Counted from the stretch's first letter, positions 1 to 10,076 are shown. The stretch: DNA of 64,000 nt from Lewinella sp050633125 (GCF_050633125.1 NZ_JBOEFX010000084.1:1-64000), one strand, 5' to 3'. Notes: generated by a model not told the origin, from the letters alone. Translations and numbers: made by a program.

Positions 1-2
1 AC

Positions 3-401
3 CTCCCACCTCCCAATTCCGAATTTGAAATCTCTGCTTCTCTCCTCCAGACGCTCATCAGCGGGTCGCTACTAGGAGGTACACCTTTGGCGCCAAAAGC
101 GAAAGAAAATTTTGCCAGCTGGCAACGCCAACGTAAAGGCCCCGGAAGCCGCTGGGACAAGCTTCGCCAACGGTCTTTGCGGAGTATTAAAGAAGAGGAA
201 AACCCTGCAAAAGCAAAGGAGATGGCCAAGCAGAGTGTACAGGACCAGGCTAACCTTGCTTCGGAAACCCTGGCCAAGCTACTGACCCGTCAGGGGCAGT
301 ACCGCAAAGCCATAAAAATCTATGAACGTTTAAGCTTGTTATATCCAGAAAAAAGCCGTTACTTTGCGGCCACAATTGAAGAACTGAAACTAAAACAATA
401 A
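3..401 (+). CDS. C-terminal part of a TPR-like protein (5' end outside window)
   Basis: The frame is open to the left edge, so this is probably the tail of a longer protein. The first good start inside the window is a TTG at 87, with an AGGAGG 8 bases upstream, so a short 104-residue product cannot be excluded. The last 50 residues read as one TPR-like helix pair (ASETLAKLL, QGQYRKAIKIYERL, YPEKSRYFAATIEEL). Bacteroidota commonly carry a TPR protein with this kind of ending directly before secG; that is family knowledge from memory. The middle is rich in Lys, Arg and Gln and looks disordered. It lies 3 bases before secG, so the two are probably co-transcribed. The function is unknown. Bases 1-25 also resemble the dispersed 'cttcccacctcc' intergenic motif of this genome, which leaves some doubt about the upstream part. 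Confidence 0.6.
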   Translation, partial: LPPPNSEFEISASLLQTLISGSLLGGTPLAPKAKENFASWQRQRKGPGSRWDKLRQRSLRSIKEEENPAKAKEMAKQSVQDQANLASETLAKLLTRQGQYRKAIKIYERLSLLYPEKSRYFAATIEELKLKQ

Positions 402-404
402 TAT

Positions 405-659
405 ATGATCACCGGATTAACAATTCTGACCGCTCTGGTATGCTTGTTACTGATGGGAGCCGTTCTCATTCAAAACCCCAAAGGAGGTGGAATTGATTCT
501 ACTTTCGGTGGTAGTTCAGCTAACCAGGTATTTGGTGCTGCCAAGTCTACGGACTTCATTGAAAAGGTAACTTGGTACTTGGCTATTGCACTATTCGCGC
601 TGTGTATTATCACTTCACTGGTAGCAGATAGCTCTGCAACTGACGCGATGGGCCTCTAA
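405..659 (+). CDS. secG: Preprotein translocase subunit SecG
   Basis: SecG is the small auxiliary subunit of the SecYEG protein-export channel in the inner membrane. The 84-residue product has two hydrophobic helices (about residues 3-22 and 54-74). The conserved loop between them reads LIQNPKGGGIDSTFGGSSAN followed by QVFGA, which is diagnostic of the family. Bacteroidota SecG often has a longer Ala/Ser-rich tail; here it ends soon after the second helix. The gene follows the TPR-like gene by 3 bases and is followed by a strong terminator, so it ends its transcription unit. Confidence 0.95.
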   Translation: MITGLTILTALVCLLLMGAVLIQNPKGGGIDSTFGGSSANQVFGAAKSTDFIEKVTWYLAIALFALCIITSLVADSSATDAMGL

Positions 660-678
660 GCCTACTCGTCACAAGCAT

Positions 679-714
679 AAAAAGCCTGATCGAATCTTCG
701 GTCAGGCTTTTTTT
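679..714 (+). terminator. Rho-independent terminator after secG
   Basis: An 11-bp perfect outer stem (679-689 with 702-712, AAAAAGCCTGA/TCAGGCTTTTT) plus a T-G wobble and a CGAA/TTCG inner part form a hairpin followed by T residues. The A-run on the left would let it act in both directions. Confidence 0.9.
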
Positions 715-719
715 GTGGC

Positions 720-1060
720 GCCAGGTGAAATCAATCATAACCAAAGCAGCCTCACATCCTCCCCAGGCGCTGATAATCGGTCCCTCTAGCGGAGCCGTTT
801 TCTACCCCGACTTTGCAAGTCGACCCCGGCATAAATGACGGGGAACCTACTAGCAGCCCCCAAGAAATGCGCTAAGGATAGAAGCGGTATGCGCGCAGTG
901 CTGCCAGGCACGAGCACATAAGAGCGGATAGCCTGACCCGCAGGGGAGCGCCCAAAAACACCTCCTTACCACATAGTGTCCTGTCAAAATTTCACGGTCA
1001 AAATTGCAAACCTCTGCCGCATTTACCGTCAAACTGTCGCTTTGTCAGCTTAGGCGTATT
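720..1060. other. Gene-free region before groES with a degenerate repeat
   Basis: No convincing gene is present; a 60-codon minus-strand frame at 850-1032 has no recognisable features. The GC-rich part, about 850-965, read on the minus strand starts GGGCGCTCCCC and continues with a GGGTCA block and a CTTAGCGC block. In that order it resembles the element at 40563-40690, so it may be a decayed copy of the same dispersed family. The block 1030-1050 (ACTGTCGCTTTGTCAGC) lies just upstream of the sigma-54-like promoter and may be an activator site; that is a guess. Confidence 0.4.
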
Positions 1061-1076
1061 TGGCACGTATTATGCT
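1061..1076 (+). promoter_or_regulatory. Sigma-54-like (RpoN) promoter of groESL
   Basis: TGGCACGTATTATGCT matches the RpoN consensus TGGCAYRNNNNTTGCW at every fixed position but one, with the -24 GG and -12 GC at the required spacing. Transcription would start near 1087, about 65 bases before the groES start. No TAnnTTTG element with a good -33 partner stands out in the same gap. Bacteroidota carry rpoN, and RpoN needs an enhancer-binding activator, so chaperonin synthesis would be activator-dependent here. The motif is seen; the function is inferred. Confidence 0.6.
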
Positions 1077-1151
1077 AATAGATCGGTGTTGTCATCATGG
1101 CAACTTCCCAATTAATAAATTATTTCAATCGATAATCAAACTTATTCATTT

Positions 1152-1415
1152 ATGAAGCCCATCAACGACCGAGTAGTGATCAAGCCAGCTACGGCAGAGG
1201 AAACCACTAAAGGTGGTATCATTATTCCGGATACAGCCAAGGAAAAGCCCCAGCGTGGCGAGGTTGTAGCAGTTGGTCCTGGTAAGGACGGCAACTTGAT
1301 GACCGTACAAATCGGCGATGTCGTTCTCTACGGCAAATACGCTGGCCAGGAAATCAACTTCGAAGGCGAGGACTACCTCATCATGCGCGAAGACGACGTT
1401 CTGATCATTCTGTAA
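1152..1415 (+). CDS. groES: Co-chaperonin GroES (Cpn10)
   Basis: GroES forms the seven-membered lid that closes the GroEL folding chamber in the cytoplasm. The 87-residue protein begins MKPINDRVVIKP, has the mobile loop that contacts GroEL (about residues 16-34, EETTKGGIIIPDTAKEKPQ), the core GEVVAVGPG, and the typical ending REDDVLIIL. It is a little shorter than the common 92-97 residues. It is followed after 118 bases by groEL, the usual bicistronic order, and a sigma-54-like promoter lies upstream. There is no sign of a CIRCE element in the leader. Confidence 0.96.
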   Translation: MKPINDRVVIKPATAEETTKGGIIIPDTAKEKPQRGEVVAVGPGKDGNLMTVQIGDVVLYGKYAGQEINFEGEDYLIMREDDVLIIL

Positions 1416-1533
1416 GCTTTTAACAACGCTCACATCAAACTTCGAGATCATTGGTATTAGAAACCGGTTTTGCTACCTGTTTGCTTGCTAATGCTCAGAT
1501 TTTTCCAAAAAAAATTCAAAACACATTATAGAT

Positions 1534-3180
<1,647 letters not shown>

Positions 3181-3233
3181 AAATCATGGCGTTGAGCCGC
3201 GAGGATTCGTAGCTTTACCCCCATAAAAAAATT

Positions 3234-3265
3234 AGCCCTCTACGCTTTGGCGTGGGGGGCTTTTT
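3234..3265 (+). terminator. Terminator after groEL
   Basis: A fully paired 12-bp stem with two G-T wobbles (3234-3245 AGCCCTCTACGC with 3250-3261), TTTG loop and a T-run. The A-run at 3225-3231 on the other side makes it potentially bidirectional. Confidence 0.88.
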
Positions 3266-3311
3266 GTTTAGGGGTTTATTTGTTGAATGGTTGGGTTGGT
3301 CGTCTCTGCGT

Positions 3312-3362
3312 GTTAAATTTGTGAATTTAACCTGGTCGGCGGGTAAATTCATGAATTTACCC
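3312..3362. repeat. Twin-palindrome element, copy 1
   Basis: There are two palindromes side by side: GTTAAATTTGTGAATTTAAC (3312-3331) and GGTAAATTCATGAATTTACC (3342-3361, perfect, with one more G:C pair outside). The same pair in the opposite order, with small changes, lies at 52391-52445. The element touches the stop codon of the small membrane-protein gene at 3362. The function is unknown; a dispersed repeat or protein-binding site is possible. Confidence 0.7.
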
Positions 3363-3505
3363 TATTCCAATCCTTCCTCCTCTTCCTTAGAACGATCAAC
3401 AGCGGGGGCGGTACCGATCTTGTAAATCAAAAATCCAATACCCGCTACGATGTGCAGGATAACAATCGTGGCGATCACGTACAATAAGGTGTTACTTTCT
3501 CCCAT
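3362..3505 (-). CDS. Small single-helix membrane protein (47 residues)
   Basis: I do not recognise a named family. The frame starts at an ATG (3505-3503) and ends TAG. It encodes a short polar N-terminus (MGESNT), one strong hydrophobic helix (about residues 7-28, LLYVIATIVILHIVAGIGFL then IY), and an acidic tail (DRSKEEEEGLE). This is the layout of a real one-pass inner-membrane microprotein, and chance frames in this genome rarely give it. It stands alone between the groEL terminator and the TonB receptor gene, on the strand of the iron cluster, 84 bases beyond the receptor stop. It could be the last gene of that operon. The function is unknown. Confidence 0.6.
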   Translation of the reverse strand: MGESNTLLYVIATIVILHIVAGIGFLIYKIGTAPAVDRSKEEEEGLE

Positions 3506-3589
3506 AAAGCTTTTATTTTCAACAAAGCTGGGGAAGAAAACGCCTTAATTCAGTAATCTTGATCACAATTGCCGTATCCCGTACTGTCA

Positions 3590-6139
3590 TTAAAACTCCA
3601 TCACCAAAGTCGCCACATAAGCCCTCGGCGCAGAAGGGATAATTCCCGGCCCGGGGTAGCCTGTAGTGCGCCGGGTAAAGTAGCTGTTATTCAGCAAGTT
3701 GTTTACGTTGGCTTCCACTTTCAACCATTTGCAAAAACGGTAAGACAGGCTCATATCTAAAATACTGTAAGCAGGAATAGAACCAATGATACCGCTGAGG
3801 TTATCTTGCTTATTTTGTGGAGCATTGGTTGCATCGGTATACTGCTCAGAGAGGTAGGTGTATTGGAGAGACCCCAGCAGGTTTTTATAACCAAAACGCA
3901 AGCCAGTCTTCACATTGACAGCTGGCATAAACTCCACCCGCTTACCTGCTACGTTGGGGATTTTGGAAGCAAAATATTCCGAGTGCGTAAGGGCCAGGTT
4001 GATGAAATAGTTTAGCTGTGCTTCTGGTTTATTTTCTTGTGAGAAAGTGCCCAGTAAGTTCCAATCCAGTAGGCCTTCGAGGCCAAAGATGAAAGCTTGC
4101 CCGATATTGCCCCGCCAGCGTACTGGTGGGCCGGGGACTTCTATTGTCACACCTTCAGCGGTGACACGCGTACGAGGCCGCAGCACAGCACCCAACCGAT
4201 CGTCGTACAACAAGCCAAAGCCACCGATCTCGAAAGCTACCTTCTCCAAACGGCCGCGCCAGCCAATATCCGCAGTAAAGCCACGCTCATCGCTGATATT
4301 GGGGTCTACCTGATCGGAAGGGTTTACAACGCGGATATCAGAGAAAGTGACGGAGCGAAAATTTTGGGAGAAATTGAGATACCATTCCGTATTGGGTTGT
4401 GGTTTATAACTAAGCCCTAGCCCAGCGAGGAAGATATTACGTGCAAAATCTCGGTTGTCTTCAAAGTATTGATCACGGATGGGATTACCTGCCAGATCGC
4501 GATCAATAGCCCGAAAACCGCCCTCACTGCGGGTGTGGATGTATTCATAGCGCAAGCCGGGTGTCAAGGAGAGGTTTTCACGTAAGTAAAAGATATTTTC
4601 AATAAAAAATGCCAGGTTGCGGTTGGGGAAAGTAAAGTCTGACTGCGCGTCATAAGTAGGAAACTCCTCCAGAGCAGACAGAAAATCAGCATCGCTACCA
4701 TTAGTACCGGGGCCTTGAAAAGCTTCGTTGGTGGAATGATAGTATTTATTGCCAATCAGAAAAACAGCATCACGACTACCGATTTTATAACGATTCAGTA
4801 AGCGGGTTTCTACGCCCCAGTTGTTGAATTCACCGATCAGCAAATCACGCGGAGCGGAAAGGTCATCTACCTGACTCACCCGATTGGTACGAAAACCTAC
4901 CGCCTTACGGCTGGCATCTAATCCAAAAAACTGGACAGAAAGATCGGTATTGACCGAAAACTTGTGATTCAATCGCAGCGCATACAATAACCAATCGACG
5001 GCAAACCAATTGCGGGTACGGTTGCTAAAGGCAGGATCGCGGTAAAACTGAGCATCCGTCAAGCCTCCCGCCTGATGCGCCAGGTAATCAAGGTAGGTCA
5101 CTTCTAGGGCAAGCTTAGTTTTGGGTGTAAACTGGTAGCCTAGATGAGCATAGAAATTATGGGATTTAAAATCGGCGTTGTCCCGAAAGCCGTCTCCTTG
5201 TTTATAGTTATAAAAGGTGTAATAACTGAACTTCCCCAAGGTGCCAGACAAGCTATTGAAGGTGGTTCGCAGACCAAAGGAACCTACGGTTTGTCGGCTG
5301 GTTAGTGCAATTTTTTCAGAGGATGGCTTTTTGAAAACAAAATTCACGAGCCCTCCAAACTGGGTACCATACTGTAAAGAGGCCGCACCACGAATAATTT
5401 GAATCTCTCCCAAAGCCTCTGCTGGCGGGGTGTAGTAACTCTCGGGGTAGCCTAGTACATCGGCACTGATATCGTAGCCATTTTGCCGGGTATTGAAGCT
5501 GGCGGAGCGGTTAGGATCCAGGCCACGCCCGCCAATATTGAGTTGTAGGCCAGCGTCGTTGGCTTCCTGGATATTCAGTCCACTTACCTGGCCGTAGATT
5601 TGGCGGGCGTTGTTGGCTGCCGCGTTGACTGTCAATTGCTCCAGCAGGATAACTTCTGTCTTTTTGCCCGCGTAAATGGCCGTCCCTTCTACCGCTCGCA
5701 AGCGCTTGAGGGCGTAGATGCGTTCCTGTTCTTCACGTACGACTACTGCCGAAAGTTGCACTTGTAGGTCTGTTAGACGGAAATCTTGCACAACATCCTG
5801 ATCTTTGACCACCAGCTGCTCTTCAATGGTATTGTATCCTTCTAAAAAAAGGTAAACCGTGTAGGTGTCATTCGGTAATTCAGTAATGGTAAAAGTCCCT
5901 TTTCGATCTGTAACCGCTGTCCTACTTATACCTGAAATGAATAGTTCTGCACCTATGATGGGTTCGTCAGTAGCCGCGTTTATTACGCGCCCACTAAAGG
6001 AGTGTTGTCCATACAAATTTCCGGCCAGCAAGCAACAAAGCAGCAAGCCCAAAGAGAGAATGCGTCCAAAATAAGTTGTCTCGTGCAGAGGCGCAGAGGC
6101 GCAGAGGTTTTTTAAAATCTGATTACCAAGTAGATACAT
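3590..6139 (-). CDS. TonB-dependent outer-membrane receptor (probable iron/siderophore type)
   Basis: This 849-residue receptor has a signal peptide, a CarboxypepD_reg-like domain (about 47-130, FSGRVINAATDEPIIGAELF), a plug (about 155-275, with QIIRGAASLQYGTQFGGLVN) and a 22-strand-type barrel ending in an aromatic C-terminus (LVMEF). Such receptors import iron chelates or other nutrients using TonB energy. The plug wording resembles FecA-like ferric citrate receptors, but the substrate cannot be read from sequence. It is the last large gene of a minus-strand cluster with imelysin, DUF4856 and HTTM genes, a combination linked to iron handling in Bacteroidota. Oddity: residues 12-18 are encoded by the tandem motif CTCTGCGC, a common intergenic repeat, so the first 25 residues may not be ancestral. 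The signal-peptide core starts only at about residue 25. Confidence 0.88.
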   Translation of the reverse strand: MYLLGNQILKNLCASAPLHETTYFGRILSLGLLLCCLLAGNLYGQHSFSGRVINAATDEPIIGAELFISGISRTAVTDRKGTFTITELPNDTYTVYLFLEGYNTIEEQLVVKDQDVVQDFRLTDLQVQLSAVVVREEQERIYALKRLRAVEGTAIYAGKKTEVILLEQLTVNAAANNARQIYGQVSGLNIQEANDAGLQLNIGGRGLDPNRSASFNTRQNGYDISADVLGYPESYYTPPAEALGEIQIIRGAASLQYGTQFGGLVNFVFKKPSSEKIALTSRQTVGSFGLRTTFNSLSGTLGKFSYYTFYNYKQGDGFRDNADFKSHNFYAHLGYQFTPKTKLALEVTYLDYLAHQAGGLTDAQFYRDPAFSNRTRNWFAVDWLLYALRLNHKFSVNTDLSVQFFGLDASRKAVGFRTNRVSQVDDLSAPRDLLIGEFNNWGVETRLLNRYKIGSRDAVFLIGNKYYHSTNEAFQGPGTNGSDADFLSALEEFPTYDAQSDFTFPNRNLAFFIENIFYLRENLSLTPGLRYEYIHTRSEGGFRAIDRDLAGNPIRDQYFEDNRDFARNIFLAGLGLSYKPQPNTEWYLNFSQNFRSVTFSDIRVVNPSDQVDPNISDERGFTADIGWRGRLEKVAFEIGGFGLLYDDRLGAVLRPRTRVTAEGVTIEVPGPPVRWRGNIGQAFIFGLEGLLDWNLLGTFSQENKPEAQLNYFINLALTHSEYFASKIPNVAGKRVEFMPAVNVKTGLRFGYKNLLGSLQYTYLSEQYTDATNAPQNKQDNLSGIIGSIPAYSILDMSLSYRFCKWLKVEANVNNLLNNSYFTRRTTGYPGPGIIPSAPRAYVATLVMEF

Positions 6140-6202
6140 TTAGATAATTATTTATCAGATACATATTTATAAACAGCCTCCAAAGAGAGAATATGATGAA
6201 GG

Positions 6203-7615
6203 TTAAAATCCTTTGATTTCATCACTAAAAGGCAACAGCCAGTTTTTATGCTTTAAAGAAATTTCAACTTGTGCCAGATCAACGGTAGGATCAACAAAAG
6301 GTTGACTACCACGGCCATTGAGCGCCACGTAGCTCTCTACGTATACTTGCGGTGACTTGAGACCTCTCTCTCGATAAGTTTCCGCCAGATAATGTGCATA
6401 TTCCAGGATAAAATCCGGCTGAAAAGCCATTTGCTTCTCCTGAAAAGGGTTGAGGAACTCACTGTTGTCTACGTAGAACTGGCGGCCCGACTCCCCATCT
6501 ACAACTTTGAATTGGGCATACCCTGCTTTTTCCATAAGCATCACTCGCCAGGAAAAACGGAAGCCCTGCTCTGTCCAAAACAGCTCGCCTGGGTAGAGCT
6601 GATAGCGGAAGGGAATCAATAGTTGCAGCGCGAAGAAGCAGGTGAGAATGCCAATCTTAAGGGTAGAGGGATTCGTGGCGATTGCATCGCCACTATGGCT
6701 AGAGGGTAGAGGGACTTTGGAGACGCTTGAAGAAACTGGCACCATTCCCAGCCACTCCCCTAGCCTAGTGATTGCTCTCAATATTCTTTCGTGAACTGCT
6801 GGCCCAAAAAAGATCAAAGTACTCACTATCATGATATAAGGAAACATGCCGATGGGAAAGAGAATTCGCGTAAGTAAATGAAAAATCACTACCGCTACAA
6901 ACGCCAAGCCTCTGGTGGGTCGATACCACAACAAAAAAGGGATAAACAGATCATAAAAAGCCCCGGACCAGCTAAAGGCATAGGCCACCCAGGTTTCCTT
7001 TAACAAACTCCCAATCAAGGGAATACTGTCTTTGGTAGCCAACCAAATACGGAGTGGTTTGGCCTCCAAAAGCCAATCTGAATTAAGCTTAGCCAGGCCT
7101 GCATAAAAGTAGACGATAGCCAGTAAGAGCTTAATTGCATCAATTGACCAGCGAGGCACCAACGGCGCTGGCTCCGACTTTCGGCGCACATCCAACGAGT
7201 AATAAGCAGCAGCTGGTAGAAAAAACAGCAAAAAACTCATTACGCTAACAAAGTAGTAATGATTGAGGTAAGTCGTTTTATCCATCAACTCGATGTAGGT
7301 AAACGAACAGAAAAAGACAGCCACTGCCAGTCGGTAGCGGTACCCCAAAGTGATCATCAATGCTGCTAGCCCACAAAGCACAAAGAGCAGGTAAGTATAC
7401 CCGCCCAATGGTTTGACCCAACCAAAACCGTAAAAAGTAAAATGAAACGATGGCTCCAAGTACAACTTTTCAATCCAGCCTAATGCAGCGAAGCGAGCCA
7501 GACTAATCAGCATTAAAATGCCAAAAAAGATCCGAAAAACAGCCAGCGGAGCAGCACTCGTAGTAGATTGAAAATAAGTCGATAGCCTTTCCTTAATCCC
7601 CATCGGCATCGACAT
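6203..7615 (-). CDS. HTTM-domain membrane protein (gamma-carboxylase-like)
   Basis: About 470 residues with a run of transmembrane helices through the first 300 (for example AVFRIFFGILMLISLARFAA, YTYLLFVLCGLAALMITLGY), then a soluble C-terminal part. The layout and motifs (FYAGLAKLNSDWL, FWTEQGFRFSWRVMLMEKAG) match the HTTM family, related to vitamin K-dependent gamma-carboxylase. In bacteria the reaction is not established. Several in-frame ATGs lie within 18 bases (7615, 7609, 7603), and all overlap the end of the imelysin gene, which shows translational coupling. The linker before the C-terminal domain (about residue 310, SGDAIAT) is encoded by a dispersed palindrome, GTGGCGATTGCATCGCCAC, at 6675-6693, which apparently inserted in frame. 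It sits next to an imelysin and a TonB receptor gene, so a role in metal uptake is plausible. Confidence 0.82.
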   Translation of the reverse strand: MSMPMGIKERLSTYFQSTTSAAPLAVFRIFFGILMLISLARFAALGWIEKLYLEPSFHFTFYGFGWVKPLGGYTYLLFVLCGLAALMITLGYRYRLAVAVFFCSFTYIELMDKTTYLNHYYFVSVMSFLLFFLPAAAYYSLDVRRKSEPAPLVPRWSIDAIKLLLAIVYFYAGLAKLNSDWLLEAKPLRIWLATKDSIPLIGSLLKETWVAYAFSWSGAFYDLFIPFLLWYRPTRGLAFVAVVIFHLLTRILFPIGMFPYIMIVSTLIFFGPAVHERILRAITRLGEWLGMVPVSSSVSKVPLPSSHSGDAIATNPSTLKIGILTCFFALQLLIPFRYQLYPGELFWTEQGFRFSWRVMLMEKAGYAQFKVVDGESGRQFYVDNSEFLNPFQEKQMAFQPDFILEYAHYLAETYRERGLKSPQVYVESYVALNGRGSQPFVDPTVDLAQVEISLKHKNWLLPFSDEIKGF

Positions 7616-8690
7616 AATCAACGTTGATATTCAGCTTTTGCAGCATGTCCACCTTGAGGTTAATCACATTGATTTGTAACTGATCATAGGTGGCCAACAT
7701 AACCGCATTGTCGGTGGCTATTTGTTCCGTAAAATCATCGGCCAGCAACGCTGCCTGTACGCGAGTTAGGTTGAACTGTTCGTTGATGACTTCCGCTAGC
7801 GGCAAGCCATTTTTTTCGGCATTCAACTCCGTAAGGTAAGCAGCTAAACCAGGGCCAGTGCTGCTCCCATCAAAAGACTTCCCGTTGAAAAAATCCTGGA
7901 CGGCATCAAAACTGGCCAGTAGCAATTCTTTGGAGAAGTCGCGCCGGTAGTAGGCCTCTACAGTATTATCAAGAGGAGCGCCCGAAAAAACGCCAGCAGG
8001 AATTCCTATTTTGCCTGCACGCAAGTGTTTTTCGTAGAAGAAAATGTAGTCGTTCACAAAACGATCTACAGAGGCGGTAGCAGAGTTGCCATCATTTGCA
8101 ATAAATTCGTCTCTGTAGCGGTCTGTCCAATCGTCCAATACCGCTTGGGAAAGCGTGTTGATTCTATTCGCAACTGCTCGCAGATACAAACGATAGTTCT
8201 CATTATCAGCATATAAGTTGACCAATGCAGCTGCTTCATCAGCTAGGCCATAAAGCAAATAATCCAGTGCCGGAAAACCTTGCTGATCATTCGTTGAAGG
8301 TAACTCCAGGTTATAGGTACCGCTATTTATATTAGCATCCAAGGCCGCCACATCGACCGGGTAGATGTTGAGATTATTGGTCAGAAGCAATTCTTCCGCT
8401 TTACCAATTTCATACATGGCTACTTTTTGCCAGTCCAGATACGCAGTTTCCCAGGCGCTACGCAGCGCTGACAAGGTTCCCAACTCCGGGTTAGCGATAA
8501 AAGCATCAGCAGCTTCTTGCAAATCTGTGGTTGATGCTGTAAAAGCCACATAGCCGGGAATGATTATGTTATCAGCCCAGTGAGTAAGCATCGCTTGCCG
8601 ATCAAAGTTGTCACTAGGTTGGGCGTTATCGTCTTCTCCACAAGAAAAAGCAGTTATTGTGAGAAGGAGGAGTAATAATAAATTTTTCAT
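7593..8690 (-). CDS. Imelysin-family lipoprotein
   Basis: The imelysin (EfeO/IrpA-like) family comprises helical periplasmic proteins tied to iron uptake. The 365-residue protein has a lipoprotein signal (MKNLLLLLLLTITAFSC, lipid-attachment Cys 17), so it should be anchored in the outer or inner membrane. The helical body runs from about residue 30 to 350. The family's metal motif GxHxxE appears here as GFPALD (residues 138-143): the His is Pro and the Glu is Asp, as I recall from many Bacteroidota members. The neighbours are a DUF4856 gene upstream, with a hairpin between, and the HTTM gene downstream with overlap. Iron or metal binding is inferred from the family and from the neighbours. 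Confidence 0.88.
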   Translation of the reverse strand: MKNLLLLLLLTITAFSCGEDDNAQPSDNFDRQAMLTHWADNIIIPGYVAFTASTTDLQEAADAFIANPELGTLSALRSAWETAYLDWQKVAMYEIGKAEELLLTNNLNIYPVDVAALDANINSGTYNLELPSTNDQQGFPALDYLLYGLADEAAALVNLYADNENYRLYLRAVANRINTLSQAVLDDWTDRYRDEFIANDGNSATASVDRFVNDYIFFYEKHLRAGKIGIPAGVFSGAPLDNTVEAYYRRDFSKELLLASFDAVQDFFNGKSFDGSSTGPGLAAYLTELNAEKNGLPLAEVINEQFNLTRVQAALLADDFTEQIATDNAVMLATYDQLQINVINLKVDMLQKLNINVDYVDADGD

Positions 8691-8723
8691 GGTACTATTT
8701 TCAAAATTCTAAAAACCCAAAAC

Positions 8724-8768
8724 CCGGCGATCGGTTAAAGTCAAAAAATAACTTTAACCAATCGCCGG
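8724..8768 (-). terminator. Intercistronic hairpin between DUF4856 and imelysin genes
   Basis: Eighteen-base arms with one mismatch (8724-8741 and 8751-8768, CCGGCGATCGGTTAAAGT) and a 9-base loop. On the minus strand it is followed by GTTTTGGGTTTTTAG. It may end or partly attenuate transcription, or protect the 3' end of the DUF4856 message, so that the lipoprotein is made in excess over the downstream genes. Confidence 0.75.
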
Positions 8769-8794
8769 ATAGCTACAGCAGATGCCAATCTTTT

Positions 8795-10006
8795 TTACTC
8801 AGCAGCCTCCGCTACTTCAAAACCAAAAGCTGTCGCAATAGCAGTAGAAATAGCGTCAATAGTAGCAGGTGTTACGTCCCACAAACCATTGGTTCCATCC
8901 CCCAGCAAGTCGGTCAAGAAAGCTTGTACTTCTGAGTTATCAAAATACGGTGTTTGAGCATCTCCACGACGGGAAAACTGCAAGCTATAGATAAATCCGT
9001 ATGCTTCCGACAAGTCATGAAACACCCCACCATAAGCAACGGGTGTTGTTTCTAAAGCTTTTTTGCCTTGTTGCAAATAATAGACTCCACGAACCGCAAT
9101 TACTTTAGAGACCTGGTCCCGAATAATGGCTGCTTGCTCATCACGAAGCTTGTAGTCTCCGGCAACGATGGCCGCTCTGCCCAGCTTGAAAGCTTCATAA
9201 ATATCATCGGCGATGGTCATAAAATCAGGATCACTCGCAACACGACCGACATATTCGTTAAGGAAATTATCATCATCACCAATCGTCAGATTAGGCTCAG
9301 CAGGGTTGGCCGATAAACCGTAAAGGTAACCGTAAGCTTCATCCCACTTGTGTTCCATATTGGTATAACTTTCTCCTTCGACGGTCGTTTCGTTATCATT
9401 TTCCGTACGGTTACTTGCTTCGTCTAGCACCGCAGTACTGAGGTAGTTGTTGAGCATCTGGTCCATCATTAAAGCACCAATAAGGCTTTTATTGACCATT
9501 TGATTGTACTCTAGGCCTTGTGCATTAACGTAACGGACACTGCTACCGTCAGCAATTTGCCCAGGCGTACCAGCTGTTGCAAGTTGTTGGTTGGCAGGAA
9601 ATACTTCACTGACTTGCGCATTTAGCCAGTTGGTAAAATCTTCTTTAATGGTCGCAGCAGCAACAGTATTGGTAGAAAAATAATCAACCGATGCAGCTAC
9701 TTTAGATTGGATACTCTTGGTTGAGGCATTCAAGTCTGCATTGGCAAAGGGGTCAACACCGTCTGGGTTTGTATACATATCCTGCAACTGCTGAGCTGTG
9801 AAGGAAAAATCCTTCATTGCCGCAATCAGCTCCTCTCCCATCAGGATACGATCCGTTTGGCCAGAAAAACTAACGGAAGATTCATTATTACGAGAAAATT
9901 CGTAAGTATCAGGTACATTTATTGAAGGGCCTTGATCATCGTCGTCACAGGCAAAAAAAGTGGTCACACTTAACAAAGAAAGTAGGGTGATTAAACGGAA
10001 ATTCAT
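8795..10006 (-). CDS. DUF4856-family lipoprotein
   Basis: I chose the ATG at 10006, which gives 403 residues. An upstream in-frame start near 10075 would run through the promoter. From this start the protein has a clean lipoprotein signal (MNFRLITLLSLLSVTTFFAC, Cys 20) followed by an acidic DDDDQG spacer. The body begins YEFSRNNESSVSFSGQTDRI, typical of DUF4856, and later has GYLYGLSANP and YYLQQGKKAL. The family has no established biochemical function but commonly accompanies imelysin, as here. It is the first gene of the cluster, directly behind a good Bacteroidota promoter. A surface-exposed metal-related lipoprotein is an inference. Confidence 0.85.
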   Translation of the reverse strand: MNFRLITLLSLLSVTTFFACDDDDQGPSINVPDTYEFSRNNESSVSFSGQTDRILMGEELIAAMKDFSFTAQQLQDMYTNPDGVDPFANADLNASTKSIQSKVAASVDYFSTNTVAAATIKEDFTNWLNAQVSEVFPANQQLATAGTPGQIADGSSVRYVNAQGLEYNQMVNKSLIGALMMDQMLNNYLSTAVLDEASNRTENDNETTVEGESYTNMEHKWDEAYGYLYGLSANPAEPNLTIGDDDNFLNEYVGRVASDPDFMTIADDIYEAFKLGRAAIVAGDYKLRDEQAAIIRDQVSKVIAVRGVYYLQQGKKALETTPVAYGGVFHDLSEAYGFIYSLQFSRRGDAQTPYFDNSEVQAFLTDLLGDGTNGLWDVTPATIDAISTAIATAFGFEVAEAAE

Positions 10007-10044
10007 TTGGTTGCTTTTATTTAAACTAAATCTAAATAGTAGCT

Positions 10045-10076
10045 CAAATGTAGAACGCCCCAATTCCTTAGACAAA
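10045..10076 (-). promoter_or_regulatory. Bacteroidota-type promoter of the imelysin/TonB cluster
   Basis: On the minus strand TTTG (10076-10073) is followed after exactly 20 bases by TACATTTG (10052-10045), a full match to the TTTG-N19-21-TAnnTTTG housekeeping promoter of Bacteroidota. Transcription would start near 10038, about 30 bases before the ATG at 10006. This decides the start of the DUF4856 gene. Confidence 0.8.

Noticed and set aside
850..1032. 60-codon minus-strand frame before groES
   Set aside because: It falls in a degenerate GC-rich repeat, without signal, domain or ribosome-binding support.
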